This document shows, one piece after another, positions 8,711 through 17,080 of a DNA stretch of 64,000 nt. The stretch comes from Blautia liquoris. Lineage in GTDB: Bacteria > Bacillota > Clostridia > Lachnospirales > Lachnospiraceae. Every line of letters begins with the position of its first letter. The first letter of the stretch is position 1. The notes beneath the pieces are model-generated. The model was not told the DNA's origin. It worked only from the letters and a program-made list of their open reading frames with translations, and did not search any database. Both the position numbers and the translations under genes were made by a program. Where the stretch lies: the NCBI RefSeq assembly GCF_015159595.1, contig NZ_CP063304.1, positions 1,612,001-1,676,000 on the forward strand. Direction: 5' to 3'.

Positions 8711-9892
8711 TCAACCCTCTTCGATTTTTCCTTCGTTTCTGTCATAATGTTCCAGAAAATGGTGGCGGATCCCGTCCCTTTTATACTCAATTACTGTATT
8801 CAGATTCACATTTTCTACGCTTCGAAAGATATTGCTCTCCACTGTGGGATTAGTTTCCTTAAGCTTCAGAATCAGATTTTTAATCTCCATTCTCCGGGAA
8901 TTTGAGCTGCCGTCTGCACTGCAGGTACTACAGGTATCTGTGAAACGGCATGCACACTGAATAAAGTACAGATCGTTATAATCCCTCCAGTGTCTGATAT
9001 CCTCCTCTCGAATCAGATACATGGGACGAATCAATTCCATACCTTTAAAATTCTGGCTGTGAAGTTTAGGCATCATCGTCTGAATCTGCCCTCCGTACAG
9101 CATTCCCATGAGTATTGTTTCTATGACATCGTCATAATGATGACCGAGGGCGATCTTATTGCATCCCAGTTCCTGTGCTTTACTGTATAGATAACCTCTT
9201 CGCATTCTGGCGCAAAGGTAACAGGGGGATTTTTCAATATTGACGACGGAATCAAAGATGTTCGTTTCAAATATTGTAATGGGTATCCTTAATTTCTGTG
9301 CGTTATCTTCGATTACCATCCGGTTTGTCTCATTATAACCTGGGTCCATCACAAGAAATACAAGTTCAAACGGGAATTTATTATGACGTTTTAACTCCTG
9401 AAAAAGCTTCGCCATCAGCATAGAGTCTTTTCCGCCAGAGATACATACTGCTATCTTATCCCCCGGCTGAATCAGATCATAAGTATTGATCGCTTTTGCA
9501 AATTTTGTAAACAGTGATTTATGAAACTTTTTCTGAATACTTTTTTCAACATCTTCACAGGTCTTTTTTTGGTTTTCCTGCAATGTATCCCCTGACAATT
9601 TATCGCGCAGCCATTCACTATAGCCGCCAGATAAACTATAAGCTGCAAGCCCCTTATCTCTTAGCTTAGAGACTGCCATATTGCTGTAAATGCCTCTAGA
9701 ACAATAGAAAATGATCTTTTTATCGAAAGGCAGGCTTATGGAAGTCTCCTCTAAAGTGTCAAAAGGTATATTGACAGCATTTGGGATTGAACCATATTGA
9801 AAGGTATGGTTATCCCTGAGGTCTGCCAGAATGTAGTCAGCTTCATTCAGTGCCTCCATCTCATCAATAGTTATATTATAAACTTTATTCAT
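8711..9892 (-). CDS. Rhodanese-TtcA-like ATP pyrophosphatase fusion
   Basis: Residues 1-95 form a rhodanese domain with the presumed sulfur-carrying Cys64 in the FYCSRGIYS loop. Residues 125-393 form an N-type ATP pyrophosphatase of the TtcA type with the P-loop SGGKDS (152-157), a CYLC pair (Cys224, Cys227) and downstream cysteines in CACRFTDTCSTC (313-324) that could hold an Fe-S cluster. TtcA proteins thiolate tRNA cytidine-32. Fusion to a sulfur donor domain suggests direct sulfur relay. The adjacent LarC-like gene raises the alternative that it sulfurates a small-molecule cofactor. That is inference. Confidence 0.82.
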   Translation of the reverse strand: MNKVYNITIDEMEALNEADYILADLRDNHTFQYGSIPNAVNIPFDTLEETSISLPFDKKIIFYCSRGIYSNMAVSKLRDKGLAAYSLSGGYSEWLRDKLSGDTLQENQKKTCEDVEKSIQKKFHKSLFTKFAKAINTYDLIQPGDKIAVCISGGKDSMLMAKLFQELKRHNKFPFELVFLVMDPGYNETNRMVIEDNAQKLRIPITIFETNIFDSVVNIEKSPCYLCARMRRGYLYSKAQELGCNKIALGHHYDDVIETILMGMLYGGQIQTMMPKLHSQNFKGMELIRPMYLIREEDIRHWRDYNDLYFIQCACRFTDTCSTCSADGSSNSRRMEIKNLILKLKETNPTVESNIFRSVENVNLNTVIEYKRDGIRHHFLEHYDRNEGKIEEG

Positions 9893-9911
9893 GTATTTTT
9901 CAGGACTGATT

Positions 9912-11519
9912 CTATAATTGATTGATCAGCCCTTTCATTCCTTCTTTCTTAAATATTTCCTTATAGTATCCAATTTCGTCTTTTATTAATCCATCTATTG
10001 CATGTATTCCCAACAGTTCTACAGGAGCCTTATCATCCGTCAGAAGGTGACCTTTTGGCTGGTAGGGGGTAAGTGTTTCGGAAATATCCTGCATGAGAGC
10101 TTTCAGTGCGGGATCGTTTTGATCGTTACTGTTCTTTTCTAAGTTTCTGATTCCTCTGCCATGATCCATGGCGAATAGTTCCCTGTTTGTCGATCCCTTT
10201 ACATCCGTGGTATAGACATTTGAAAAAACATGCCCTATTGTATCCTGTAGGTATTCATTGATGCTGTTTTTTCCGTCTGAATGCATATTCATATTTACGA
10301 CCATAACACCGTCCTCTTTCAGATGATCTTTTACCATATGGAAAAACTCTTCTGAAGACATCTGAAAAGGAATGGTGATATCCTGATAGGCATCCACCAT
10401 GATGACGTCATATTTTTTATCGACAGCCTGCAGATAGGCCCGTCCATCGTAGGTTGTCACACGAATATCATCCGGAAGTTCGAAGTACTTATGTGCAAGC
10501 TTAGTAATCTTCTCATCGATCTCAACGCCTTCAATGTTCATATTGTTATTGTTAAAGTATCTCCTGCACTGTGCGGCATAGGTTCCTGTCCCCATACCAA
10601 GTATTAATACATCGGATTTGTCTTTTTTGCTGATATCAGCCATCAAGGGGGCAGCCAGTGCATAGTCGTAATACATACCAGTCAAGGCATCATCTTTCAT
10701 CCGGATAGATTGTACGCCGAATAGTACATTGGTCGAAAGAATCATGCTCGAAGGGTCTTCTTTTACCTGGAGATAGTTATATATGGATTCATCCTCCACC
10801 AGGAGAGCATCCTCCCAGAATGCAAAATGATCAAAATGTCCGAAAATACTGCAAATTAAAAACACAACAACTGCTGCAAGGCAAAACAACTTTTTCTTCC
10901 GTGTGCTGATAAAATAAATCAGACCCAGGCATAAAAGAATCCCTGAAAAAATCAGGAATGTGACCGATGTACCAACGGTCGGAATTGTGACAAAGGTGGG
11001 GAGAAAGGTTCCAAGGATACTCCCAATTGTGTTAAACGCTTCCAGTGTCCCCACGGTTTTTCCACTCTCATCTAGACTGTCTACGGTATATTTTACAAGA
11101 GAAGGTGTCACGGTCCCCAGTAAAAACAAGGGAAATACAAAAATCACCATACATGTGATAAATGCCGCCAGGATCAAAAAATTTGTATTGACCGTCAAAA
11201 TAAGAAGTCCGGATATCCCCACAATAAGATGTTTTCCGACCAGTGGTATGGCTGCAATCCAGATTGCGGCGGCCATAATACGAAGATAGAGTTTATCAGG
11301 ATTCGGATCTTTATCCGCCGATTTCCCTCCCCATATATTTCCCAGAGCCATGGCAATCATTATTGTACCGATGATAATTGTCCATACGATCTGTGAAGAA
11401 CTGAAATAGGGAGCCAACAGGCGACTGGCACCCAACTCTACCGCCATGACAGACATACCTGCAAAAAACTCTGTCAGATACAGGTAATATTTGTTTTTTA
11501 GAATGTTCTTTTTTTCCAT
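9912..11519 (-). CDS. Membrane protein fused to spermidine-synthase-like domain
   Basis: The first half of this 535-residue protein is a chain of membrane helices beginning EFFAGMSVMAVELGASRLLAPYF, typical of fused MFS/spermidine synthase proteins. The second half is a Rossmann methyltransferase-like fold with LILGMGTGTYAAQC (nucleotide or aminopropyl donor loop), GVEIDEKI and MVDAYQDITIPFQMSSEEFF, matching SpeE-type domains. No polyamine biosynthesis genes are nearby, so polyamine synthesis is not assured. It lies in the tight pepD-larC gene run, 29 bases after recU. Confidence 0.8.
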   Translation of the reverse strand: MEKKNILKNKYYLYLTEFFAGMSVMAVELGASRLLAPYFSSSQIVWTIIIGTIMIAMALGNIWGGKSADKDPNPDKLYLRIMAAAIWIAAIPLVGKHLIVGISGLLILTVNTNFLILAAFITCMVIFVFPLFLLGTVTPSLVKYTVDSLDESGKTVGTLEAFNTIGSILGTFLPTFVTIPTVGTSVTFLIFSGILLCLGLIYFISTRKKKLFCLAAVVVFLICSIFGHFDHFAFWEDALLVEDESIYNYLQVKEDPSSMILSTNVLFGVQSIRMKDDALTGMYYDYALAAPLMADISKKDKSDVLILGMGTGTYAAQCRRYFNNNNMNIEGVEIDEKITKLAHKYFELPDDIRVTTYDGRAYLQAVDKKYDVIMVDAYQDITIPFQMSSEEFFHMVKDHLKEDGVMVVNMNMHSDGKNSINEYLQDTIGHVFSNVYTTDVKGSTNRELFAMDHGRGIRNLEKNSNDQNDPALKALMQDISETLTPYQPKGHLLTDDKAPVELLGIHAIDGLIKDEIGYYKEIFKKEGMKGLINQL

Positions 11520-11548
11520 AGTTTAGGGACGTCCTTTCTCTTCGCGTT

Positions 11549-12106
11549 TTAAGTCTTCCCCGAATCCTTTTTTTGGCTTCTGTCCTCAAGATCAAGTTGG
11601 ATTCCCTCCAGAAACGGAATAAAAAAACCGCCCTTTGATTTGAGAAAATAGTCTGGATCAAGTTCTGTGATTTTAAAACTTTTTCTGCCTCCATTTAGTG
11701 AACGGTCCCAGAAGTTTTTCAGATCGCATATTCTGAGATAATAATATTCATCTCTGGAGGTAAAACCAATTAGAAAAAAAGAGATACCGCCCTGCCTTTC
11801 AAAATCCTCCATGAATTTTACCTGATGTTCGTGAACATTTGCGATAGGAAAACAATCGCCGGCGCATTCTTTTGCATCGAAACAGACAGGAATTCCCTGT
11901 ACTGCGCCAATATAGTCCACCGTACTTTTCTTATCAAAATAAGCCAAGGTAATATGTCTATTCTCTTTGTCTATATTTATTGGGGTAATTGGAGTTGGAA
12001 CTTTTTGTATCAATGCAAGATTTTTCTCCCGATATTGTAAGATAGTACGGTTGATCAGATCTTCCAGTGTTGATCCGCGAAGTCCCCGGGAATTCCATGT
12101 TGCCAT
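11549..12106 (-). CDS. recU: Holliday junction resolvase RecU
   Basis: The 185-residue product has the RecU features: an N-terminal NSRGLRGSTLEDLINRT segment, the nuclease core with TVDYIGAVQGIPVCFDAKEC containing the active-site aspartate and Glu/Lys, and the HEHQVKFMEDFERQGGISFFL helix. RecU resolves Holliday junctions in Firmicutes together with RuvAB, which is encoded at 42372-44049. ATG at 12106 is preceded by AGGAGAGGAG. Confidence 0.92.
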   Translation of the reverse strand: MATWNSRGLRGSTLEDLINRTILQYREKNLALIQKVPTPITPINIDKENRHITLAYFDKKSTVDYIGAVQGIPVCFDAKECAGDCFPIANVHEHQVKFMEDFERQGGISFFLIGFTSRDEYYYLRICDLKNFWDRSLNGGRKSFKITELDPDYFLKSKGGFFIPFLEGIQLDLEDRSQKKDSGKT

Positions 12107-12118
12107 AATACTCCTCTC

Positions 12119-12682
12119 CTACTTAATCAATGAAATTCTGTTGAACGGCCAGTATCTTATGGATGCTTTTGCCAATATTTTATCCTTTGCGACATAGGGA
12201 TGATTCCAGTACCGTGAATCTCTGGAATGATTTCGGTTGTCACCAAGCATAAAGAAAGAATCGGCCGGAATCTCAAAATGTCCGTCTTTGATACCCAGAG
12301 GTGTTTCCTTGCAGAAACTATCATCTAAGGGAGTATCTGCACCATCGATAAATACCTTTCCCTCGACGACGTCAACGGTTTCTCCCGGCAGACCAATGAC
12401 TCTTTTGATAAAGTACTGTTTCTCATCATCCGGGTACTTGAAGATCACAACGTCAAATCTTTTTGGATTCGTTTTTTTATATGCCAATCTGTTTCCAAAG
12501 ATGCGGTCTCCAACCATGATATTATCTTCCATAGATTCTGATGGTATTTCGGCATTAATCATTACATATTTCTGCAAAAGCGTCATGACTACTACCACGA
12601 TCAGAATTAGTTTTACATATTCCCAGATTTCCCTTGCCATAGAATCCTTTTTCGTTTTCTTTTTTTTCTTTTTGTTGTTCAT
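12119..12682 (-). CDS. lepB: Signal peptidase I
   Basis: Signal peptidase I removes signal peptides from exported proteins at the outer face of the membrane. The 187-residue protein has a lysine-rich cytoplasmic N-terminus, one membrane helix (about 22-40), the nucleophile Ser50 in IPSESMEDN, the general base Lys93 in FIKRVIGLPGE, and the C-terminal GDNRNHSRDSRYW box. Its ATG overlaps the stop of the upstream pseudouridine synthase as ATGA. It is close to the usual length for Gram-positive SPase I. Confidence 0.95.
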   Translation of the reverse strand: MNNKKKKKKTKKDSMAREIWEYVKLILIVVVVMTLLQKYVMINAEIPSESMEDNIMVGDRIFGNRLAYKKTNPKRFDVVIFKYPDDEKQYFIKRVIGLPGETVDVVEGKVFIDGADTPLDDSFCKETPLGIKDGHFEIPADSFFMLGDNRNHSRDSRYWNHPYVAKDKILAKASIRYWPFNRISLIK

Positions 12683-13692
12683 ATGCGGGTCCTTTCTTCC
12701 GAATTTAATGTCAAAGTGTCTGTCAGACCGTTATCTTTAAGAATTTGGAAAAACAAATCCGGCAGTGGTGCCTCGATGCAGACCCCAGACAAATCAGCAG
12801 GTATTTCTCCCTGCTTAGGAAAATAAATCTGATGGGCATGCAGCAATTGATGCTTCAGCCCGTAGGTACCTTTGTAGTATTCATCTAATTTTCTATTCCC
12901 GTATTTAATATCTCCGATCACAGGATGGCCGAGATAGGCGAGATGAGCTCTAATCTGATGCGTTTTCCCGGTAATCAACCGTACCCTCAAGAATGTCAGA
13001 TCATTATGAGAAATCACGGGATCATAAGCTGTCTCGATTTTTTGTGAGCCGTCAAAGTAAAAAGGTTTAACTTGGACTTTATTTGCAGAAGGATCTTTTT
13101 TTATATAAGCACTTACCTGACATTTTGTCTTTATAACACCCTGAACGATTGTCAGATAATACTTTTCAAGACTGTGTGTTTTTATCAAATCAGACATCAG
13201 TCTGGCAGCTGGAAGTGTCTTGGCAGCCAGAAGCACACCACTAGTGTTTCTGTCCAGGCGGTTACAGATTCCGGGCCGATAGCTATAAAAATCATCTGTT
13301 GTCATTTGTCCGGAAGAAATCAGATATCCCAGGACATATTCATTTGCTGATACGTCCTTTGACTCTGCCTTCTGCGAGAGCATGCCAGCCGGCTTGTTAA
13401 CCGCAAGAATCTGATTATTTTCAAAGATGACTTTCATATGATCTGCAACAGGAAACTGATCTTCAAACCTGCCGTTTTGAAACTTGTATACCGTTTCGTC
13501 TGATAGAAACAGACGAATGATATCTCCCTCTTTCAGGACTTCATTACCTTTGGCTTTTTTTCCGTTTAAGGTTATATTTTTTTTCCTGAGCATTCGGTAA
13601 ATAAATCCAATTCCTGTATTTTGGAGATATCGGACCAGATATTTATCAAATCGTTGTTTTGCTTCTTCTTTTTTTACTGTGAGTTCTCTCAT
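12679..13692 (-). CDS. RluA family rRNA pseudouridine synthase
   Basis: The 337-residue protein has an N-terminal S4-like RNA-binding region (LVRYLQNTGIGFIYRMLRKKNITLNG), followed by the RluA catalytic core with GICNRLDRNTSGVLLAAK, where the aspartate is the catalytic nucleophile, and GKTHQIRAHLAYLGHPVIGD. The target uridine cannot be told from sequence. It overlaps the 3' end of the YgiQ gene by 47 bases and lepB by 4 bases, so it is part of the operon. Confidence 0.9.
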   Translation of the reverse strand: MRELTVKKEEAKQRFDKYLVRYLQNTGIGFIYRMLRKKNITLNGKKAKGNEVLKEGDIIRLFLSDETVYKFQNGRFEDQFPVADHMKVIFENNQILAVNKPAGMLSQKAESKDVSANEYVLGYLISSGQMTTDDFYSYRPGICNRLDRNTSGVLLAAKTLPAARLMSDLIKTHSLEKYYLTIVQGVIKTKCQVSAYIKKDPSANKVQVKPFYFDGSQKIETAYDPVISHNDLTFLRVRLITGKTHQIRAHLAYLGHPVIGDIKYGNRKLDEYYKGTYGLKHQLLHAHQIYFPKQGEIPADLSGVCIEAPLPDLFFQILKDNGLTDTLTLNSEERTRI

Positions 13693-15517
13693 GACGTTTT
13701 CCTATTTTATTGCTGTGCGCATGTATATCACGAGGCCGGATCAGACATTTTGAATCGAAACCGATTAAGTCTTCTCTTCCCGTGCGTATCAACGCCTCTT
13801 TTACCAGTTCATAATTTTTCGGATTCTTATATTGAATTAGCGCTCTTTGCATGGCTTTTTCATGTGGATGAATCGGCACATACACCTCTCTCATCGTCAG
13901 AGGGTTGAGTCCTGTATAGTACATACAAGTGGAAAGCGTGGAGGGTGTAGGATAAAAATCCTGCGCCTGCTCCGGATTAAAGCCCATGTCCCGGATATAT
14001 TCAGCCAGTTCCACAGCTTCACGAAGATTGCATCCGGGATGAGATGACATGAAATAAGGCAGTACATACTGCTTCTTGCCTGTCTTTTGATTTAGGACAT
14101 CAAACTTTTTTGTAAAGGATTCGTAAACTTTATGATCAGGTTTTCCCATCAGTTTCAGTACTGGGGCAGCAATATGTTCCGGTGCAACCCTCAATTGTCC
14201 GCTGACGTGATAGTTCAGCAGTTCATTCATAAAATCATCCGACGAATCAGCCATCACATAATCAAAGCGAATACCGGAACGAATAAAAACCTTTTTGACT
14301 TTTGGGATGCTGCGAAGCTCACGGAGTAGTTTCACGTAATCTGTATGATCAACCTGTAAATTCTTACAGGGTCTGGGGAAGAGACATTGTCTGTCTGGGC
14401 AGACACCTCTGTTTTTTTGCTTTTGGCATGAGGGAGTTCGAAAGTTGGCAGTAGGACCTCCAACATCATGAATATAACCCTTGAAATCAGGATCTTTCGT
14501 CATCAAAGTTGCTTCACGAATCAAAGAATCATGGCTTCGTGTCTGAACAGCACGTCCCTGATGAAAATTCAGTGCACAAAAACTACAGCCCCCAAAACAG
14601 CCTCTGTTGCTGGTGAGGGAAAACTTGATTTCAGCCAGAGCCGGGATTCCACCTGCAGCATCGTATTTTGGATGCCAGGTACGCATATATGGGAGGTCAT
14701 AGATGTCATCCATCTCCTGCGTCGTGAGAGGGTAGGCAGGCGGATTCTGTACGATATATCCCTGACTGCCATAACTTTCTACCAGTATCTTTGATATGTG
14801 TGCATCCGTATTTTGGTGTTGAACGCGAAAACTGTCCGCATAGTTTCTCTTATCTGCCTGTAATAATCCATAATCTGGAAGCAAAATGGGATCCTGAAGA
14901 TAATCAATCCTGGAAGTTTTGAAGACAGTACCACGTATGAAAGACAAATCCTTGACGGAGATTCCGCTGGCAAGAGCATCAGCAATCTCTACAATTGAAT
15001 GTTCTCCCATGCCATAAGAGATCAGATCTGCCCCGGAATCCAGTAAAACAGATCGTTTCAGAGAGTCAGACCAATAGTCATAATGCGCCAGTCTTCTGAG
15101 ACTAGCTTCAATTCCTCCCAGTATGATGGGTGTATGCTTATACGTTTTTCGAATTAAATTACTATAGACAGTCACAGCTCTGTCAGGGCGTAGTCCCATA
15201 ACACCGCCCGGTGAATATGCATCATGACTGCGATGCTTTCTGGAAACCGTGTAATGGTTGACCATTGAATCCATATTTCCGGACGAAACCAAAAATCCAA
15301 GCTGTGGTTCTCCTAGTATGGTTATGCTTTTGTCATTCTTCCAGTTTGGCTGTGCGATAATTCCCACATGGTAACCATTCGCCTCAAGCACCCTGCTGAT
15401 AATGGCAGTGCCAAAAGAAGAATGATCTACATAGGCATCTCCTGTTACATATATGAAATCAAGCTGTTTTATACCTGCCTGTTCCATTTCTTTCTTTGTT
15501 GTGGGTAAAAAACTCAT
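13646..15517 (-). CDS. YgiQ family radical SAM protein
   Basis: The 623-residue product matches the YgiQ family: FLPTTKKEMEQAG and FIYVTGDAYVDHSSFGTAII at the N-terminus, the radical SAM cluster motif in SNRGCFGGCSFCALNFHQGR (CxxxCxxC), and HDVGGPTANFR. The middle cysteines of CQKQKNRGVCPDRQCLFPRPC may hold an additional cluster. The ATG at 15517 fits the family N-terminus better than an upstream GTG at 15535 inside the preceding gene's end. The biochemical function is not established. Confidence 0.9.
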   Translation of the reverse strand: MSFLPTTKKEMEQAGIKQLDFIYVTGDAYVDHSSFGTAIISRVLEANGYHVGIIAQPNWKNDKSITILGEPQLGFLVSSGNMDSMVNHYTVSRKHRSHDAYSPGGVMGLRPDRAVTVYSNLIRKTYKHTPIILGGIEASLRRLAHYDYWSDSLKRSVLLDSGADLISYGMGEHSIVEIADALASGISVKDLSFIRGTVFKTSRIDYLQDPILLPDYGLLQADKRNYADSFRVQHQNTDAHISKILVESYGSQGYIVQNPPAYPLTTQEMDDIYDLPYMRTWHPKYDAAGGIPALAEIKFSLTSNRGCFGGCSFCALNFHQGRAVQTRSHDSLIREATLMTKDPDFKGYIHDVGGPTANFRTPSCQKQKNRGVCPDRQCLFPRPCKNLQVDHTDYVKLLRELRSIPKVKKVFIRSGIRFDYVMADSSDDFMNELLNYHVSGQLRVAPEHIAAPVLKLMGKPDHKVYESFTKKFDVLNQKTGKKQYVLPYFMSSHPGCNLREAVELAEYIRDMGFNPEQAQDFYPTPSTLSTCMYYTGLNPLTMREVYVPIHPHEKAMQRALIQYKNPKNYELVKEALIRTGREDLIGFDSKCLIRPRDIHAHSNKIGKRHERTHSKKRRSKTTI

Positions 15518-15521
15518 TGAT

Positions 15522-16247
15522 TCATTCACTCTCACTTCTCATTGTAAGTTCTGATACCTCATCTTCTGTAAGGGGGCGCCATTCTCCCGGCAACAGTGTA
15601 TCATCCAGGTTTAATGTTCCCATAGATATACGTTTAAGATACAGGACTTTGCATCCAATTGTTTCAAACATTCTCTTGACCTGATGGTAGCGGCCTTCAC
15701 GGATAGTGACTCTTGTAAGGCTTTTATCACCCGAATTTAGTATTTCAAGTTTTGCAGGAAGCGTATCATCGCGTTCACCGATATCAAGGCCTTCAAAAAA
15801 AAGAGCAGTGGCATCCGGCCCCGGATGCCCTGAAACTATTGCAATATATACCTTATCCACATGTTTTTTTGGTGATAACAGATCATGCGCCAGTTTTCCA
15901 TCATTTGTCAGCAGCAGGAGTCCCTCCGTATCCCTATCCAGGCGTCCCACAGGGAATAAATCTCCCCGTGAAGAACCCGAAACTAGATCTAATACTGTTT
16001 TATCATGATTATCCTTGGTCGCAGAGACGACGCCGGCTGGTTTATTTAACATCAGGTATTCGTATTTCCGATAAAATACCTGGTGATCCCCTGCCATGAT
16101 TTGGTCTTTTTCAGTTACCTTATATTCCGGTGATTTAATCACGGTACCATTTACCGATATCTGACCTTTTCGAATCAGGGTCTTGACTTGACTTCTGGTT
16201 CCGATCTTCATATCAGAAAGGAACTTATCCAAACGCAAAGAACTCAT
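15522..16247 (-). CDS. RsuA/RluB-type rRNA pseudouridine synthase
   Basis: This 241-residue protein has an N-terminal S4 domain (LRLDKFLSDMKIGTRSQVKTL) and a small-subunit-type pseudouridine synthase core with FPVGRLDRDTEGLLLLTNDG carrying the catalytic aspartate, and GRYHQVKRMFETIGC. Start at ATG 16247 is preceded by AGAGG at 7 bases; the GTG at 16253 is too close to that site. Likely a 16S rRNA pseudouridine synthase of the RsuA group, though the site is not determined. Confidence 0.9.
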   Translation of the reverse strand: MSSLRLDKFLSDMKIGTRSQVKTLIRKGQISVNGTVIKSPEYKVTEKDQIMAGDHQVFYRKYEYLMLNKPAGVVSATKDNHDKTVLDLVSGSSRGDLFPVGRLDRDTEGLLLLTNDGKLAHDLLSPKKHVDKVYIAIVSGHPGPDATALFFEGLDIGERDDTLPAKLEILNSGDKSLTRVTIREGRYHQVKRMFETIGCKVLYLKRISMGTLNLDDTLLPGEWRPLTEDEVSELTMRSESE

Positions 16248-16249
16248 AC

Positions 16250-17062
16250 TCACACCTCTGTAGTAACTGCCTGTGCTCGGTAACCCTCAGCGATGATATC
16301 GAGTTGTGTATGGAATCTCTTCAGCTGTTCAATATCATTCATCGCATAAATGCGATAGAATTCATCTTGTATCTTTTCTACTTCCCTTTTATTGCAAAGT
16401 TTATAAAGGTTTTCAATATCATTCAAAATATCCGCAACAAGATTTGTCTGAATTTGCGACGAAATCTGAGCATCCATGATCTCATTTCTCACAGTTGACA
16501 TTTCATTGTCGAGAGATATAATGGCATCGGCCGCATTGCTCAGACGCTGTCTGATATGCTGTGGAATATTTGATTTATATTTGTATTGTAACGAATGCTC
16601 GATGGTTGCCCAAAAATCCATGGCCATCGTGCGGATCTGAATTTCTACTTGTATTTTCTTTGTTCCATTCATAGTTTCGACCATATAATAAACAATCAGA
16701 TGGTAGCTTCTGTAGCCGCTCTCTTTCATATGACTAATATAGTCTTTTTCACTTTTTACTTCGATATCGGAACGTTTCCGGATTAACTCTGTGACTTTAT
16801 CGATGTCTTCTACAAACTGGCAGATTAATCGGATTCCAGCAATATCCTCCACCTCTTCTTCCAGATCTTTCGATGCAATATTTTTCCTCTGCATTTTCTC
16901 GAGAATGCTGGAAACGGTCTTGACACGGCCGGTTACAGCTTCTATCGGTGAATACTGGCCATGCTGCTGATGTTCCTTAATCAGATAACGGAACTTCACA
17001 ATCAGTTCCTGCACGGCCAGTTCATAAGGTTCCAAAATTTCATGCCATAATTGTATATCCAT
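16250..17062 (-). CDS. Small alarmone synthetase (RelQ/YjbM type)
   Basis: The 270-residue protein carries a single RelA/SpoT synthetase domain with no hydrolase or ACT domain. Visible motifs include DIAGIRLICQFVEDI, KSEKDYISHMKESGYRSYHL (substrate loop) and EIQIRTMAMDFWATIEHSLQYK. It should make (p)ppGpp from ATP and GDP/GTP. RelQ-like proteins are usually 210-230 residues, so this one has extra C-terminal helices. It follows pepD by 18 bases and lies in the same operon. Confidence 0.88.
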   Translation of the reverse strand: MDIQLWHEILEPYELAVQELIVKFRYLIKEHQQHGQYSPIEAVTGRVKTVSSILEKMQRKNIASKDLEEEVEDIAGIRLICQFVEDIDKVTELIRKRSDIEVKSEKDYISHMKESGYRSYHLIVYYMVETMNGTKKIQVEIQIRTMAMDFWATIEHSLQYKYKSNIPQHIRQRLSNAADAIISLDNEMSTVRNEIMDAQISSQIQTNLVADILNDIENLYKLCNKREVEKIQDEFYRIYAMNDIEQLKRFHTQLDIIAEGYRAQAVTTEV

Positions 17063-17080
17063 CCGTATCTCACCCTAACC

